This document shows, piece after piece, positions 41,478 through 52,275 of a DNA stretch of 64,000 bases. A program made the position numbers and the translations under genes. The notes beneath the pieces are model-generated. The model did not search any database and was not told the origin of the DNA. It saw only the letters and a program-made list of their open reading frames with translations. The stretch's first letter is position 1, and each line of letters starts with the position of its first letter. This DNA comes from Aradus depressus (taxonomy: Eukaryota; Arthropoda; Insecta; Hemiptera; Aradidae), in NCBI GenBank assembly GCA_963662175.1, contig OY759223.1, forward strand, positions 7,101,549 through 7,165,548, written 5' to 3'.

Positions 41478-41576
41478 TATAATAATTATTTACCCAACCT
41501 TTTTGACATATTTTGATAAGAATTTCTTTTTAAACTCGTTAATTTTTATTTTATTTTGATTAACCAGATTTATTCA

Positions 41577-41640
41577 TTTTTGCGTCATGAATATACATAT
41601 ATATATACAAATATATATGTGTATATTCGTGACGCAAAAA
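41577..41640. repeat. Short palindrome
   Basis: atttttgcgtcatgaatata ... tatattcgtgacgcaaaaat, about 25 bp per arm with a TA-rich loop. Confidence 0.8.
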
Positions 41641-42289
41641 TATATAGGTATATATATTTTTTTTTTTCTTATAATATATTATTTTTTATAACATTGTTCT
41701 CAGTATTATTATTATTTTGTGTCCTCTTTATTTTTGCTCTCCGTTTCTCTATCATGTGCTTGTGCAATAATTAAGAAGCGAAATTAAATTTTTTTTCTAG
41801 GATTTCCCTATTCAAAAGGAATAGCGAGCCTTGAATTAATCAATAGTGAATGAAGAGTAATTTCTACAGTGTGGATTATTTATTAATTCACAAGTAAGTC
41901 TATAACAATAGTTGCAATCAAATGAGACTGTAGACGGACATCTAAATATATTCGATATATAGTGGAAAAATAAATCCACAAGTTGAAAATGGAGGTAGTA
42001 ATGTCCACTGGAACCGTATAACGAAATAGGAAACCTGAATCTTTGATGGGACCTCTTCTGAGTCAAGAAGAGCGAAGGTTGGTGTATCCTAAAAGATTCA
42101 ACGGTGGACACTGCCATTTGGTAGTCCAATGTGGACATCTCACCCCCACAGTATTAGCTGTGGTCTCACAACGACCACCAACCTCCAAGGTCTGTTCCTA
42201 ACACCACCAGACCTCACACATAAGAAAATAAAGGAATCAACTCAAAGTTAATATATAAATCTCTGAGCTCTAGATTGTGTTGGGGGTAA

Positions 42290-42412
42290 GAAACCCGGCA
42301 GGGGCCCAGCAGTACATCGGATGGGACGTTAAGCGATGGATGGTCCCGAGACTGTACAATGTTAGGTAATAGTTAAAGACCACTAAACTACCTGAATAAA
42401 CCTAAGTAGTTG
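42290..42412 (+). repeat. SINE fragment, plus orientation, divergent
   Basis: atcggatgggacgttaagcg and ttaggtaatagttaaagacc; head and tail absent. Confidence 0.6.
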
Positions 42413-42452
42413 TTTGTTTTTAGTTTCGATACATTTATTCTATCGGGAGTTA

Positions 42453-42789
42453 GTTCGAGGGCGCCGGTAGCTCAGTGGTATGCGTGCTTGACTTCTAAGC
42501 TCAAGGTCGTGGGTTCGTAACCCGACCGAGGCCCTTAGTTTATTTTATCTGGGAGGTAAAATAAACTTAAGCACGCCGTCCTTCGGATGGGACGTTAAGC
42601 GATGGTCCTGAGCCTGTACGATGTCAGGTACTCGTTAAAGACCCCTGCCCTAGGTGAATAAAAATTTAGGGTTGGCAAAACAGTAGAGTCGGGCTCATGT
42701 CCACCAGAGTGACGAAAGAGCGCTCTGGTAGTAGGCGATATGACCTCGTTGTTAAAGCCCGGGCATGAGTCATAAAACCTAACCTAACC
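42453..42789 (+). repeat. Full-length SINE with 12-bp TSD in a B-family remnant
   Basis: Complete head, body and CCTAA tail. tatcgggagtta lies at 42441-42452 and 42790-42801. The target is the tatcgggagttatcg block of the B family. Confidence 0.85.
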
Positions 42790-42832
42790 TATCGGGAGTT
42801 ACCATGTTCCCAGTCGCACACAAAATGTGATA

Positions 42833-43034
42833 ATAGGTTAGGTTAGGTTTTATGACTCATGCCCGGGCTTTAACTACGAGGTCATATCGCCTACTACCAG
42901 AGCGCTCTATCGTCACTCTGGTGGACATGAGCCCGACTCTACTGTGGGAGTCCTAAATTTTGCCTACTCTAAATTTTTATTCACCTAGGGCAGGGGTCTT
43001 TAACGAGTACCTGACATCGTACAGGCTCGGGACC
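42833..43034 (-). repeat. SINE copy truncated at its 5' half
   Basis: Tail (aataggttaggttaggtttt) and body in minus orientation. It stops at gctcgggacc, before the tRNA-like head. Tail-to-tail with the preceding copy, 43 bp apart. Confidence 0.8.
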
Positions 43035-43035
43035 T

Positions 43036-43240
43036 AATAGGGTGTGTGACGTCACAATATTGTGATCGGGAGGGGGGGATGTGGGGCCTAAGTATAAAAA
43101 TAGTGGTAGCTCGTTAATGGATGATCGGATTGTCATGGATTGGTTATGTCCTCAGTGGATTTTCATTTTTAATACTAAAATTGTTGTTGATACATTCATT
43201 ACATCGGTAGTTATTGGGATTTTTGAATTGAGCCCCGAAA
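43036..43240 (+). repeat. Fragments of the 'gggaggggg' repeat and B family
   Basis: gatcgggagggggggatgtgg matches the tandem units at 48.97-49.2 kb; tgatacattcattacatcgg belongs to the B family. Confidence 0.5.
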
Positions 43241-43244
43241 GTAT

Positions 43245-43745
43245 CGATACTTTTACTCATGAGTAGTATCGAGTACAACTTCCGATACTACTCACGTATC
43301 GATACCTACTATTATCGATTGAATCTAGTAGTTCGTTATAATTAATTTTAAAAAATGTATAAATCTAAATAGATCTAAATAAAAATCGTATAGATTTAAT
43401 CAAATTAATCAGAACGAATAAGATAAAATTATATTATTAAAAATAATATAATAATACATTCAATTTATTTTCAATAACGATATAAAACTACTGGAGACTA
43501 TTCGCATTCCCACAATATTTCACTTTTTTAAAAACTTTTTTATCGCTGAGATCGAATCGTTCTTAGGGTAATAAATCCACACTTTCGCGCAGGACGAGGC
43601 AATATAATTTGTAATTGACAAAATGAAATATAAAAATAAAATAAAATAAAATGCTGAAATCGTAATCACGTTCATGGTTCTGTTCAAAATCAACCAAACT
43701 TATATCTTCATAAACGATAAACTATTTAATGTAAATATGGTAAGA
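43245..43745. other. Intronic stretch, with tatcgatac repeats
   Basis: Multiple short 'gtatcgatac' and 'tactcatgagta' motifs at 43240-43320 are matched by similar ones at 44140-44240 on the far side of the 22-bp array. Otherwise AT-rich and featureless. Confidence 0.4.
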
Positions 43746-43749
43746 AAAA

Positions 43750-43985
43750 AGGACGCATCACACAGACTGCGTGATCACATCACACAGACTGCCTGATCTC
43801 ATCACACAGACTGCGTGATCACATCACACAGACTGCGTCATCACATCACACAGACTGCCTGATCTCATCACACAGACTGCGTGATCACATCACACAGACT
43901 GCGTGATCACATCACACAGACTGCCTGATCTCATCACACAGACTGCGTGATCACATCACACAGACTGCGTCATCACATCACACAT
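43750..43985. repeat. 22-bp minisatellite, about 11 units
   Basis: The unit is catcacacagactgcgtgat plus ca, alternating with a gcctgatct variant in a regular order, suggesting a 66-bp higher-order unit. Confidence 0.95.
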
Positions 43986-43999
43986 GAGGTTATTAACGT

Positions 44000-44945
44000 C
44001 GGTCCGTGGACCGTAATTTGAGTTCAGTATCTTATTACAACAAATAAAAGAAAATTTTAAGAAATTAAACGGTGAACAATTTTATCAAATGAAAAATTTA
44101 TATAATTTTTTTTAATTGTTGAAAACGAGCACTTTGAATCGATACAAGTAATATATATTCGATACCTACTTGGTATCGATACCAAAAGTAATTGGTATCG
44201 GATAAAATTATCGATACTTTACTTGTTTTTACTTCTATCGATAGATCTCTAGTTCCTTTATAAGTCAACTATTCAATGTTAGCCAACAGTCGATTAACTT
44301 AGTTAAATAAGTCATGCTTGGTATGTTCATTGCCATTTTCTTTTTAGACTTAAGTGTAGCCTTTACAAATGCAGATGTTTTGTAGGGATGAAAGCTGTTC
44401 CATGAAAGAGTCTGTCCCTGAGGTGGAGGGAGGGTCGTGTCCTTTATAGACAGTCACTGTGTCTACAGGTACAATGGGAAGCAGAGTGTGATCTGAAAGT
44501 CAAATTTGCCTTATTTTTTTTAGCGAAAAAGCCTGTTCCTATCTTGTTTTAACAATAAAGTTTTACCAGACGAAACAAACAAGGTTTGCTGTCTCCAAAA
44601 ATTATACTTTCATTAAATCAAATGGATATTTCGTCTATATGTAGGTATTTTCAGAGTAATATAGTCGAATTCAAACAAACAATATTTACTCTTAAGCAGT
44701 AGAACTGTTTATTATTGATTTGGATTCGTGGATGATGCACAGTGGCCAGCAACAGAGAAAGATGGAACACATGTGTAACAGTATTATTTAAGAAATAACT
44801 TTCATTTTTACTCTTTACTTTTGCTTTTATTTTATCTTATTTTATTTTTATTTTATCTTTATTCAAGAAGTAACAGTTTTACTTAAGAAATAATCTTCAA
44901 ACTCGTATCAATATATACGATTTTTAGAGACCTATTTATTTTCAT
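44000..44945. other. Intronic stretch, no feature recognised
   Basis: AT-rich, no ORF over 60 codons, nothing recognised. Confidence 0.4.
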
Positions 44946-44949
44946 TTAT

Positions 44950-45483
44950 TGTATGTATTTCAATAATTCCAAAATATTGGCTCTTTTTGGTCTCGTTCTA
45001 TTAATTTATTTTTTCTTCATTTAGATATACGATATTTCGTCCATCAGGACATTTTCAAGTACAACAAATTATATTATTCTCCATTTTGTTATGCTATGAA
45101 ACATTATTTTTTTATATATAACATAGCGTGTCAACATTTTTAACATATATTTATACATCTGTATTGTGCATCTTTTTTTATAGTGATTTTTGATTGAATA
45201 CTGGATCCAAATAGAAACTATAGATAAAAACATACAGTATTCAATCAAAAATCACTATAAAAAAAGATTCACAATGAAGATGTATAAATATATGTTAAAA
45301 ATGTTGACACGCTATGTTATATAAAAAACATAAGGGTTCATAGCATAACAAAATGGAGAATATTATAATTTGTTGTACTTGAAAATGTCCTGATGGACGA
45401 AATATCGTATATCTAAATGAAGAAAAAATAAATTAATAGGAGACCAAAAGGGCCAATATTTGGGAATTATTGAAATACCTACA
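44950..45483. repeat. Large palindrome, arms about 250 bp
   Basis: The left arm (about 44950-45202) and right arm (45236-45483) are inverses with few differences, around a 33-bp loop. Each arm carries gtcctgatggacgaaatatc. No ORF. It may be a foldback element or an inverted duplication; no target duplication is evident. Confidence 0.87.
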
Positions 45484-46202
45484 TTAAGAAATAATTTAAT
45501 TTAGGAACAATCGTTAAAATTCAATATCAACTAGTTGTCATTTTCCTTTTTTTTAATTCATTTTAAAATTTATTTTCTGATTTCCTTTCGGATTCTGTTC
45601 GGATTACTTTTCTGATTTCTTCTGTTGAAAGAGCAGTAGACTCAAAACCTCCAAAAGGAGAGGCTTTTGTTATAAAAGAATGTCAATAAAGCTATTTTAT
45701 TTTTGATTTGTATTAAGGAAAAGGTTAAGGAACCTTATTGTATAATTGTACCTCTGTAAATGCCACTGTTATAATAAACTCTTCTTCTTCTTCTTCTTCA
45801 AGCCAACTACAAAAAAATCAGTCCAATCTGAAATATATTCAAAAAATAAAAAAAGTTGTCGGCGAAGTACTTCCCCAGCAGTAGGTAAACCTAGGTAGAA
45901 AAAATTTAGGACTCCCAGTATAGTCGGGCTCGTACCCATCAGAGCGACGAAAGAGCACTCTGGTAGTAGGCGATATGACCTCGTAGTAAAAACCTGGGCA
46001 TGAGTGACAATAACTAACTAGTGAAAAGTCGGTGAATCGTGACATCTAGAGAGGCGGTTAAATTAGTAGGGCTGCAGCGTTGCCAAGAGTTGCACTCCCT
46101 CCCATCTTCAGAGCGTAGTTACCAAATTAAGTGAGAGAAAGGCTGTTGGCAGCACAGCACCCCTCACTCTTAACAGTGTAGCTGCCATTCAACGGCTCTT
46201 TA

Positions 46203-47073
46203 GAACCTCTTTAAGTCGAAAACCTCCAAAACTCGAAAAAAAGTTTTGTTCCTTTCCATTCAAGCCCCAAAACCTCCATTACTCGAAATCTCAACCCTGT
46301 ATTAGTCGAAATAATCAGTGAGTCCCTACAAGCCATTTTGGTACATATTTTCCCTCTATAACTCGAAAAAATAAATTGGACCTCTGTGTCTCGAACATAG
46401 CAATGTTTTATTTTACAACCTTTACAACTCGCTTATTTGAAAGTTATTACCTCTATAGCTCGAAGAAAAATAAGTTACCGACTTTAAGAATTTGCCGACA
46501 ATGTACAACATTGTTTCTTAGAAAACAATTTAGGAGGATACAATAAATAGGATTACCAATTCTAAGAAATGATAAAGGATACTATTATTGATTTCATTTG
46601 AACTTTAGCGAAGCAAGTCATTTGTTGTCGATTGAAAAATTGTCCGAAGTAGTTTGGTTATACAGCAATTCACATCAATTTTTACAACAGTTTACGAATA
46701 AAATTGTTAAAACATGAGTGCTGTGAAACGTAAACTGAAAACTTTGAGTCTCGCTGAAAAGTTAGAAGTGCTCGAAGCTGTAAAGAGCTGTCAAAAGAAG
46801 AAAGATGTTGCTGAACAATTTGGCCTACCAATGAGTACTCTGTCAACAATAATAAAAAATGAATCAGACATCATGAAAAAAACTCAAAACTGTCAAAATT
46901 TGTCCTGCAAAAGACGACGAATTGCAGAATTTCTCGGCTTGCAGGAGTGCTTACTTAAATGGTTTGAGCTGAGTCGGAACCAAAATACAAGTCGAAATCC
47001 TCATAAGTCGAAAACTCTATAACTCATATTTTTTGGCGTCTCCCTTGATGTTCGACTTACAGAGGTTCTACTA
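46203..47073 (+). mobile_element. pogo/Tigger-like element with transposase remnant
   Basis: It shares the ctcgaa/gtcgaa-rich ends of the 3666-4326 MITE and retains the first part of a transposase gene. The right end is ctacta instead of CTACTG, and the left end lacks its first bases. It ends only 44 bp from exon d of the host gene. Confidence 0.75.
46714..47022 (+). pseudogene. pogo/Tigger transposase, N-terminal DNA-binding domain only
   Basis: The frame starts MSAVKRKLKTLSLAEKLEVL and continues VKSCQKKKDVAEQFGLPMST, the CENP-B N-terminal helix-turn-helix of pogo-type transposases. After about residue 70 the similarity fades (IAEFLGLQECLLKWF may be the start of the second helix-turn-helix), and the DDE domain is absent. 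The last residues run into the element's terminal repeat. Not functional as a transposase. Confidence 0.8.
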
Positions 47074-47116
47074 TATATCAATTTTTCAAAAAAAAACTGC
47101 AAATACGCATGTTTAC

Positions 47117-47256
47117 CTGATTGCGGATGAAATGTTGACCGGCACTCCATCCTTATACCAGAAGAACTGTAGGCCGGAGGTACCCTGGGCGGTGCAAGAC
47201 AGACGAAACTCTTCCCCAATGCGCACTCGGTCTTCCTTCTTGTTGCTATCAACTTT
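47117..47256 (-). CDS. Adhesion GPCR, exon d: first half of Ig domain 1
   Basis: This exon encodes 46 residues plus two bases. Borders are tttttgcag|AAAGTT and GCAATCAG|gtaaac. VRIGEEFRLSC (residues 11-21) gives the first Ig cysteine and FFWYKDGVPV (31-40) the core tryptophan; NIS is a sequon. The split codon AG|G joins exactly to exon e. Only 228 bp separate it from exon c, whereas a 19.6-kb intron full of mobile DNA follows it. Confidence 0.9.
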
Positions 47257-47484
47257 CTGCAAAAAAAAAAGACAACAACCCAATCAATAGTCTATCCTAT
47301 GAAAGAATGCGCTAGTGCAGCGGTCGCTCTGAGTTTCCCGAGCAACTTACAAACTCATATAATCGCACACATAGACAAATGAATACAAATTAAAAATACT
47401 AACATTAGTATGCAAAGCAACAATATTTGTCTATTATTGCTTTGTATATAAAGCTCGAACAATTTATACAATGAGAATACTTAC

Positions 47485-47644
47485 CAGTATAAGAAGAGTA
47501 GGCTCTTGACTGAAGGAGAAGTGCGTAGGGACGAGTGTGAAGTTGGCCAGCTTGCCTCGTTCGACCAAGCCAAGAAGCATTTCTCTCACCCGACCTCCGT
47601 CCTTTCTGCTGCCAATGAAGTGGAACCTAGCCTCTCCTCCTGAT
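47485..47644 (-). CDS. Adhesion GPCR, exon c: C-terminal part of SEA domain
   Basis: This exon encodes 53 residues after completing the split codon AC|A from exon b. Borders are tttgcag|ATCAGG and ATACTG|gtaagt. GGEARFHFIG (residues 2-11) is a central SEA strand; LLGLVERGKLANFTL (23-37) is the later helix and strand of SEA domains. The usual autoproteolysis motif GSVVV is not present at the corresponding turn (ITSGGEARF), so self-cleavage is unlikely. NFT is a sequon. Ends in phase 0, matching exon d. Confidence 0.88.
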
Positions 47645-47949
47645 CTGCAAAAACACACAGTTCGTGAGGTGAAAATTCGTCCTTGAGGGAGGCAAGTGAA
47701 GTGCTATACTAGTCAGTCTTAAAACATGGATCATTCAACAAACCAGTGGAATTTTTTTCACAATCAGTGAAGGGTGTACAAACTTCACTCATAATACTGA
47801 AATATAATCGGTCGAGTTGGTATCCTTTTCGTAAGAAAAAGGCCGATGTTTTTGAAACAGTCTGTAAAATGCCACCCTCTCTATAATGCCTAGAACGGGC
47901 TGACAAACCTCAAGTACAGGCTTTCACCCATACTAGTAAGTGATTACTA

Positions 47950-48033
47950 GGACTAGTAGACCCCTACCTAGGTGAATAAACCTAGATAGGCAAAATTTAG
48001 GACTCCCACAATAGACTCGGACTCGTCCACCAG
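47950..48033 (+). repeat. SINE fragment, plus orientation
   Basis: cctaggtgaataaacctaga ... aatttaggactcccac: middle section only. Confidence 0.6.
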
Positions 48034-48045
48034 TCGAAAATCCAA

Positions 48046-48450
48046 ATGATATCGTTGAAATTTGACTGGTTATGTCCTCAGTGAATTTTAATAGTGAATA
48101 CGAAATTTGATGTTGATACATTCATTACATCGGCAGTTATTGGGTTTTTTGAAAAGGGTCTCCAGCCCGGAACTCCCCCTTCCCCTCAGCCGATATCTCT
48201 GAAATTTGACTGGTTATGTCCTCAGTGAATTTTAATTGTAAATATGAAGTTTGATGTTGATACATTCAATACATCGGCAGTTATTGGGATTTTTGAAAAG
48301 GGCCCCCACCCCGGAACTCCCCCCTCCCCTCAGTTGATATCGCTGAAATTTGACTGATTATGTCGTCCATGGATTGTAATTTTAAATACGAAATTTGATG
48401 TTGATACATTCATTACATCGGCAGTTATTGGGATTTTTAATTGAGCATTC
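48046..48450 (+). repeat. B-family tandem monomers, about 147 bp each
   Basis: Nearly three head-to-tail units, each gaaatttgactggttatgtc ... gttgatacattcattacatcgg ... ccggaactccccctt. They resume at 49240-49470 after a SINE and another tandem repeat. Confidence 0.85.
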
Positions 48451-48464
48451 TGTTATCTACCCGT

Positions 48465-48813
48465 TGAGGGCGCCGGTAGCTCAGTGGTATGCGTGCTTGA
48501 CTTCTGAGCTCAAGGTCGTGGGTTCGTAGCCCGACCGAGGCCCTTAGTTTATTTTATCTGGGAGGTAAAATAAACTTAAGCACGCCGTCCTTCGGATGGG
48601 ACGTTAAGCGATGGTCCCGAGCCTGTACGATGTCAGATACTCGTTAAAGACCCCTACCCTAGATGAATAAAAATTTAGGGTAGGCAAAATTTAGGACTCC
48701 CACAGTAGAGTCGGGCTCATGTCCACCAGAGTGACGAAAGAGCGCTCTGGTAGTAGGCGATATGACCTCGTAGTTAAAGCCCGGGCATGAGTCATAAAAC
48801 CTAACCTAACCTA
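48465..48813 (+). repeat. Full-length SINE with 10-bp TSD
   Basis: Complete copy ending aaaacctaacctaaccta. atctacccgt lies at 48455-48464 and 48814-48823. Confidence 0.9.
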
Positions 48814-48869
48814 ATCTACCCGTCCTCTTCGACCGACTATCATAACCTTCTATATTAATAAAGCTGAAA

Positions 48870-49235
48870 AGGGGTTTGTTTATGGGTTTATTCCAGCATC
48901 ACGCCTAAACCGCTGGACGGATCTTCATGATATTTCATATGTAGCCTCCTTTTGAGGCCGATTGAATAATAGGCTATGTGGCGTCCCAAAATTTTGATCG
49001 GGAGGGGGGGTTGTAGGGGGGGCCTAAGCATAAACATTGCTCTAGCGCATTAACGGATGGACGGATTATCACATGTAGTATTATTAAAAGCCAAGTTGAA
49101 TAATAGGCTATGTGGTGACCATAAATTTTGAACGAGGGGGGGGGGGGGGGGGGCCTAGGTATAAATATAGTCCCAGCTAATTGACGGGTGGTCGGATTGT
49201 CATTTAATTTCACTAGTAGTACGCTTAAAGCCCAA
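48870..49235. repeat. Tandem repeat, about 130-bp units with G-rich core
   Basis: Two to three units with aataataggctatgtgg, gatcgggaggggg(g) and ggcctaagcataaa. The opening part (cgcctaaaccgctggacggatc) resembles non-coding ends of some Helitron-like elements, which is only a resemblance. Flanked on both sides by B-family monomers. Confidence 0.65.
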
Positions 49236-49239
49236 ATTG

Positions 49240-49470
49240 AAAAATACTGGTTATGTCCTCAGTGAATTTTAATTGTAAATACGAAATTTGATGTTGATAC
49301 GTTCATTACATCGGCAGTTATTGGGATTTTTGAAAAGGGCCCCCACCCCGGATCTCCCCCCTCCCCGCACTTGATATCGCTGAAATTTGACTAGTTATGT
49401 CGTCCATGGATTGTAATTTTAAATACGAGATTTGATGTTGATACATTCATTACATCGGCAGTTATTGAGT
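49240..49470 (+). repeat. B-family tandem monomers, continued
   Basis: Same monomer as 48046-48450 with the same minor variants (ttgatatcgctgaaatttga, gttatgtcgtccatggattg), so the two arrays are parts of one. Confidence 0.8.
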
Positions 49471-49929
49471 AATAAATAAATAACTGCAGATTTAATAAAT
49501 ATCTGGGCACAAAAGTTATTCCAAAGACCGATTGGAGGGAGAGCGAATACGTAATTGATGAATTCATGATGAAGAAGTACATTGATGACATTTGTTTGTT
49601 TTCTGCAGCCCCCCCCCCCCCCCCCCCCCCCAAGCTCGGAGCTGCTGAATGCATACTATATGTAAAATACCCTTTTCCATGCTGTGCATCTTTCTCGACA
49701 GGATGGAAAGGAAGTCACAAATGAAATTTCGATGTAACGGAAATTGCTTCAGGGTAATGATCCAATATAACACAACATGATGTTATCTCCCCCTCTCCAT
49801 GGCCTTGCCGGATAGAGAAAACGTTAACACATAAAATGTTACTTCGTGATAACGTTATCTATGCTCAGATACTCTAATGACTCACTCACAAATGTTATTT
49901 CATATCCATGCTATTACATCCCCACCTAG

Positions 49930-50099
49930 ACGAAGTTATGTATTCGGTCAAAGATTCCAAATAAGAAAAAAAAAAAAAATTGTCTGTCTCTGAACTCGAT
50001 TTCTCTGTGAATCCCGAACCCTCTAACCACTTATAGACTTTCAGCCAAATCGTCCAGGGGACAGGGATTAGGGGAAGGCTTTTTACAAAAACTCTAATA
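49930..50099 (-). repeat. B-family fragment interrupted by a pogo-like element
   Basis: tagacgaagttatgtattcgg to aaaaactctaata. The family sequence continues at 51562 (taattgccgataga), giving a clean empty-site reading across the insertion with a TA duplication. Confidence 0.7.
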
Positions 50100-51561
50100 C
50101 AGTAGAACCTCTAACTCGAACCTCGATAAGTTGAAAACCTCCAAAACTCGAAAAAAAAGTTATGTTCCTTTCCCTTCAAGCCCCAAAACCTCCATTACTC
50201 GAAATCTCAACCCTCTATTAGTCGAAATAATCAGTGACTCCCTACAAGCCATTTTGGTACATATTTTCCCTCTATAACTCGAAAAAATAAGTTGGACCTC
50301 TGTATTTCGAACATAGCAATGTTTTATTTTACAACCCTTACAACTCGATTATTTGAAACTTATTACTACCAGTAGGTAAACCTAGGTAGAAAAAATTTAG
50401 GACTCCCAGTATAGTCGGGCTCGTACCCATCAGAGCGACGAAAGAGCACTCTGGTAGTAGGCGATATGATCTCGTAGTAAAAGCCTGGGCATGAGTGACA
50501 ATAACTAACTAGTGAAAAGTCGGTGAATTGTGACATCTAGAGAGGCGGTTAAATTAGTAGGGCTGCAGCGTTGCCAAGAGTTGCACTCCCTCCCATCTTC
50601 AGAGCGCAGTTAGCAAATTAAGTGAGAGAAAGGCTGTTGGCAGCACAGCACCCCTCACTCTTAACAGTGTAGCTGCCATGATTCAACGGCTCTTTATACT
50701 ACAGTAGAACCTCTTTAAGTCGAACCTCGATAAGTCGAAAACCTCGAAAACTCGAAGAAAAGTTTTGTTCCTTTCCATTTAAGCCCCAAAACCTCCATTA
50801 CTCGAAATCTCAACCCTCTATTAGTCGAAATAATCAGTGAGTCCCTACAAGCCATTTTGGTACATATTTTCCCTCTATAACTCGTAAAAATGAATTGGAC
50901 CTCTGTATCTCGAACATAGCAATGTTTTATTTTACAACCTTTACAGCTCGATTATTTGAAACTTATTACCTCTATAGCTCGAAAAAAAATAAGTTACCGA
51001 CTTTAAGAATTTGCCGACAATGTACACCATTGTTTCTTAGAAAACAATTTAGGAGTATACAATAAATAGGATTACCAATTCTAAGAAATGATAAAGGATA
51101 TTATTAATGATTTCATTTGAACTTTAGCGAAGCCATTTGTTGTCGATTGAAAAATTGTCAGAAGTAGTTTGGTTCTACCGCAATGCACATCAATTTTTAC
51201 AACAGTTTACGAATAAATTTGTTAAAACATGAGTGCTGTGAAACGTAAACCGAAAACTTTGAGTCTCGCTGAAAAGTTAGAAGTGCTCGAAGCTGTGAAG
51301 AGCTGTCAAAAGAAGAAAGATGTTGCTGAACAATTTGGCCTACCAATGAGTACCTTGAAATAATGTTGATTTATAATAAATATAAATATGTTTGTTACCT
51401 CTGTAACTTGAATTTTTATTTATTTCACCTCTCTAACTCAAAATTAGTTAGAATGAATCTTAACCTCTACAAGTCGAGTCGAAATCCTCCATAAGTCGAA
51501 AATTCTATAACTCGAATTTTTTGGCATCTCCCTTGATGTTCGTCTTATAGAGGTTCTACTG
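50100..51561 (+). mobile_element. Composite pogo-like insertion (duplicated block, copy 2)
   Basis: It starts CAGTAGAACCTCTAACTCG at 50100 and ends GGTTCTACTG at 51561, with TA on both sides, inside a B-family repeat. Inside are a truncated pogo 5' part (50100-50365), the block shared with 45880-46200 (50369-50699), and a second pogo element (50702-51561) with its own CAGTAGAACCTC end after TA. Confidence 0.75.
51229..51363 (+). pseudogene. pogo transposase start, 44 residues, truncated
   Basis: The same start as the frame at 46714 with one change (L8 to P). It reads up to FGLPMSTLK, then stops at a deletion junction that joins sequence matching the 3666 MITE (ttgaaataatgttgatttat). Only half of the helix-turn-helix remains. 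Confidence 0.75.
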
Positions 51562-51740
51562 TAATTGCCGATAGAAAAAATATATCGACAGAAAGTTTCA
51601 TATGTGAATTCATAACACCTATGGAAACTTATTAGTTTTCAGCGGAATCGGTAGATGGGAAGGGGGGGATCAGAGGATATCAACTGTAAAGCCCCTGGCA
51701 ATGTAATGAATGTATCGACCTGAAATGTAGCATAAGGATA
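51562..51740 (-). repeat. B-family fragment, right of the pogo insertion
   Basis: attgccgatagaaaaaatat, aatgaatgtatcgacctga. Confidence 0.65.
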
Positions 51741-51861
51741 CAGAAGCCATTATATACTTTTGGAACAGTGGCCCGGGTCTGGAACAGAGAACCGGGTACC
51801 TGAAAAATAAAATCCCCGGTTCTGCTGTCGCCAAGAACCGATTCACCAGCCTTACTAGTGG

Positions 51862-52275
51862 ACTATCGTATCTGGTTCAAGCCTATTTAACGATATAACT
51901 CAATTAATGTTTTTTGTATTTTTTTTGGCCCAGAAATCTGAAGAAGCGGTGCCACAAGGACTACCTATATTCTATATTTCTTCTTTGGCTATTTTCACTA
52001 GAACCAGAACAAATTTTCATATTTTCTTAAAGTTAACTAACTTGTATCTGGTTGAGTATCATCATATCTGCTTCAAGCCTATCTACCGACATTGCCGTAT
52101 TAACGTTTTTTTTCTGAAAAGATGAAGATTCAGTGCCACAAGGACTACGTATATTCTATATTTCTTCCTTGGCTATTTTCACTAGAACCAAAACAAATTT
52201 TCATATTTTCTTATGGTTTACTATCATCGTATCTGGCTACAGACATTGCTGCATTAATGTGTCTTTCTAGGAAAC
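51862..52275. repeat. Tandem repeat, about 185-200-bp units
   Basis: gccacaaggactac, tatattctatatttcttc and actagaaccaaaacaaattt occur at 51950-52030 and again at 52134-52210; tatctggttcaagcctat-like segments precede each. About 2.3 units. Confidence 0.8.

Larger units (their letters stand above)
45880..47073 (+). repeat. Duplicated block, copy 1 (SINE piece plus pogo element)
   Basis: From cagtaggtaaacctaggtag this block matches 50369-51561: a SINE tail half, then a unique 180-bp part (gtcggtgaat..., gggctgcagcgttgccaag), then a pogo-like element. The pogo 5' end is truncated here (tagaacctc at 46203) but complete in copy 2. Confidence 0.8.

Noticed and set aside
40806..41559. Two similar ORFs (MKLKGQKGTPPFEG...) on opposite strands
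   Set aside because: They are mirror images in the two arms of one foldback MITE, so their similarity is due to the palindrome rather than to a gene pair.
43750..43985. CRISPR-like array
   Set aside because: Units are head-to-tail copies with no unique spacers, in eukaryotic intron DNA. The same applies to the 44-bp and 45-bp arrays.
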